DNA from: a virus
Virus record (IMG/VR): IMGVR_UViG_3300034101_001689
Coordinates: 1-44,508 of that record
Strand: one strand, 5' to 3'
Length of the DNA stretch: 44,508 nt
Below the pieces are notes generated by a model, which saw only the letters and a program-made list of their open reading frames with translations, was not told where the DNA came from and ran no database searches. Below, in pieces: positions 44,301 to 44,508 of the stretch. The translations under genes were made by a program, and so were the position numbers. The stretch's first letter is position 1, and every line of letters begins with the position of its first letter.

Positions 44301-44508
44301 GTTGCCGCCGACACGCTCGTCCGCGTGGCGAAGAAGAGCGGAACGCCAGTGCGAAGTAGCGGCGCACCGTCGCGGTAGAACCGAAACTTGTTGGCCGACA
44401 CTTCGACCACCGTGGCCGGGCTGCTGCTCAACGAGATCAGCCGCGTCTTGCTGCCGCTGTCGAACACTTCGCCGCAGTAGCGAAAGCCGGGGCGACGGCG
44501 GGCCGAAC
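41315..44508 (-). CDS. Tail nozzle / stabilisation-type protein, main part (N-terminus at the left end of the window)
   Basis: The frame is open to the right end; ATG 44467 is only an internal Met. The true start lies at 544-542 on the left, giving 1,108 residues in all. The visible part is almost entirely beta strand and rich in Thr, Val and Ser, with YWDQRKVFAGTSAKPSRLWM (about 670-690), SELLVLTDLAEWRITA, RGGRVRELGFSF, and LWFVSSNGKLLGLTYTPEEQ. These YxQRxxFAGT...P..lW.S and Wxv.ssG.L.gLTY..eeqV motifs are typical of large podoviral tail nozzle proteins. The TAA stop is 2 bp from the gp14-like start. Confidence 0.88.
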   Translation of the reverse strand, partial: SARRRPGFRYCGEVFDSGSKTRLISLSSSPATVVEVSANKFRFYRDGAPLLRTGVPLFFATRTSVSAATGTGIWTSASIDQQGFGTNSLVTVTHPSVTTDPGYANPIVTDYPYARIATITLTNVGEKTGIYQASAPHNLRDNDAVTLQQGGNRYLFYIERIDSTNFAFRTGYQGTARLMTIVAWNLNNGTQNGTLHSIVTPSSPEYPGACYYIDRLSSTTWRLKRTIDGVPITTYLTNGSGSSLMAIYATGETVFSSPDYYRAKIPARSDYLLTATQYWTNEGPAPEVTITHGKAYTEQQLFELTYAQSNDVLTLAHRSHPTTDLLRYSDTRWDVRSVSFAAKLLPPDSFTTTASTGESLRITRTTDSSGIGLLQCDWQGLSIVAGDSVKFGPVTQVAGMPTGLAAKLNNNIFSVANSVVQSGTQNIQFVLKANGQTNRAAAQVANIGDQLVVGTGGSTFASPVFFQFWPEDSTSTNLYVITAVDDTDVESRASAPISVTNNLFARETFNTITWSPVTNAVQYRIYRLQSGLYGLIGKADNNSGLKFVDNNLPADIGITPPIPDDSLAQAGEYPSCVSYWDQRKVFAGTSAKPSRLWMTKANTETDLSFTLPIKDSDRISIQVATREINRIRHVVSASELLVLTDLAEWRITAINSDAITPSTVSVRPQSFVGSNYVTPVIVNNSVVYCASRGGRVRELGFSFNSQGYVGTDLSLRASHLFEDLSLVDLAQMRSPIPVLWFVSSNGKLLGLTYTPEEQVAAWHQHETDGALESVACILEGDKDVLYAVVKRTINGVTKRYVEALDDLRVTGDEGVFVDSYLTFDNTHTGNRQLQISQYQSSGFGLGSTVTVSVVGAHSVFAVGDVGSRLVLTATDGSRATVEISEYVSASVVRGRAVADIPSAFWETAISSWAFARRTYSGLGHLVGETVQIVADGERLADQVVPASGSITLESHAVFGAIGIGYVAEMQTLPIALQADAAGQGRTKNINKAWFRLDSTDPFEIGPDESNLVPSVTLDAALVGDEIQTTLLPSWTQDGSVLVRQTAPFPLNVNGLVLEVAVGS
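44098..44508. repeat. Right copy of the 411-bp terminal redundancy
   Basis: Same sequence as 1-411 apart from five substitutions (see left copy). The breakpoints have no obvious feature such as a cohesive end or hairpin, and both fall inside the nozzle coding sequence, which supports an assembly overlap over a true genome end. Confidence 0.93.

Overview
The window is essentially one complete genome of a tailed double-stranded DNA phage with a podovirus-type (short-tail) architecture. It is assembled as a linear contig whose ends overlap: bases 1-411 repeat as 44098-44508 with five mismatches. The reading frame of the tail-nozzle gene runs off the left end and continues, in phase, from the right end. 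The unit genome is therefore about 44,097 bp and is circular or circularly permuted. Base composition is high-GC and start codons are often GTG, which suggests a high-GC bacterial host, probably a proteobacterium. Nothing in the window fixes the host.

Almost every gene lies on the minus strand, packed with 1-4 base overlaps (ATGA, GTGA, TGATG), so transcription reads from high to low coordinates. Following it from about 29.0 kb: a DUF1376-type replication protein and a DnaC-like helicase loader; eight tiny overlapping accessory genes; a RusA-type resolvase; one lone plus-strand HTH regulator; a PAPS-reductase-like PP-loop protein; a YqaJ-type exonuclease and a RecT-type annealing protein; then small zinc-ribbon and HTH genes. 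A clear sigma70-like promoter near 21.0 kb starts a very GC-rich block: a 75-aa protein, a DUF932 protein, an XRE regulator, a conserved phage unknown, a Cys-rich protein and an Sf6-type small terminase. A gene-poor, hairpin- and G-tract-rich stretch of about 790 bp follows (16.9-17.7 kb).

The virion module then runs from the large terminase (16.1 kb) through a GNAT-like gene, the T7-type portal, two pairs of duplicated virion-protein genes, a holin and lipoprotein pair, a Bbp19-like protein, scaffold, GP7-type major capsid protein and Bbp16-like cement. After a terminator comes an unusual fusion of an SGNH esterase with a tail-tube adaptor, then (across the contig ends) the tail nozzle, and three internal ejection proteins. 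The last of these has 2,856 residues and carries an ADP-ribosyltransferase-like domain and an HExxH metallopeptidase motif. It ends at a strong terminator near 29.4 kb, just upstream of the early genes.

Read together, the phage appears to use host DNA polymerase and helicase (it has a loader but no polymerase), recombine with an exonuclease/annealing protein pair plus a resolvase, and package with a large/small terminase pair. It appears to eject a very large polyvalent protein with its DNA. I found no integrase, RNA polymerase, DNA polymerase or recognisable endolysin. The most unusual features are the interrupted SGNH-adaptor fusion, the low-GC ADP-ribosyltransferase patch in the giant protein, a 37-bp element repeated before two GTG-started genes, and a 19-bp palindromic sequence shared by the 3' ends of five adjacent tiny genes.
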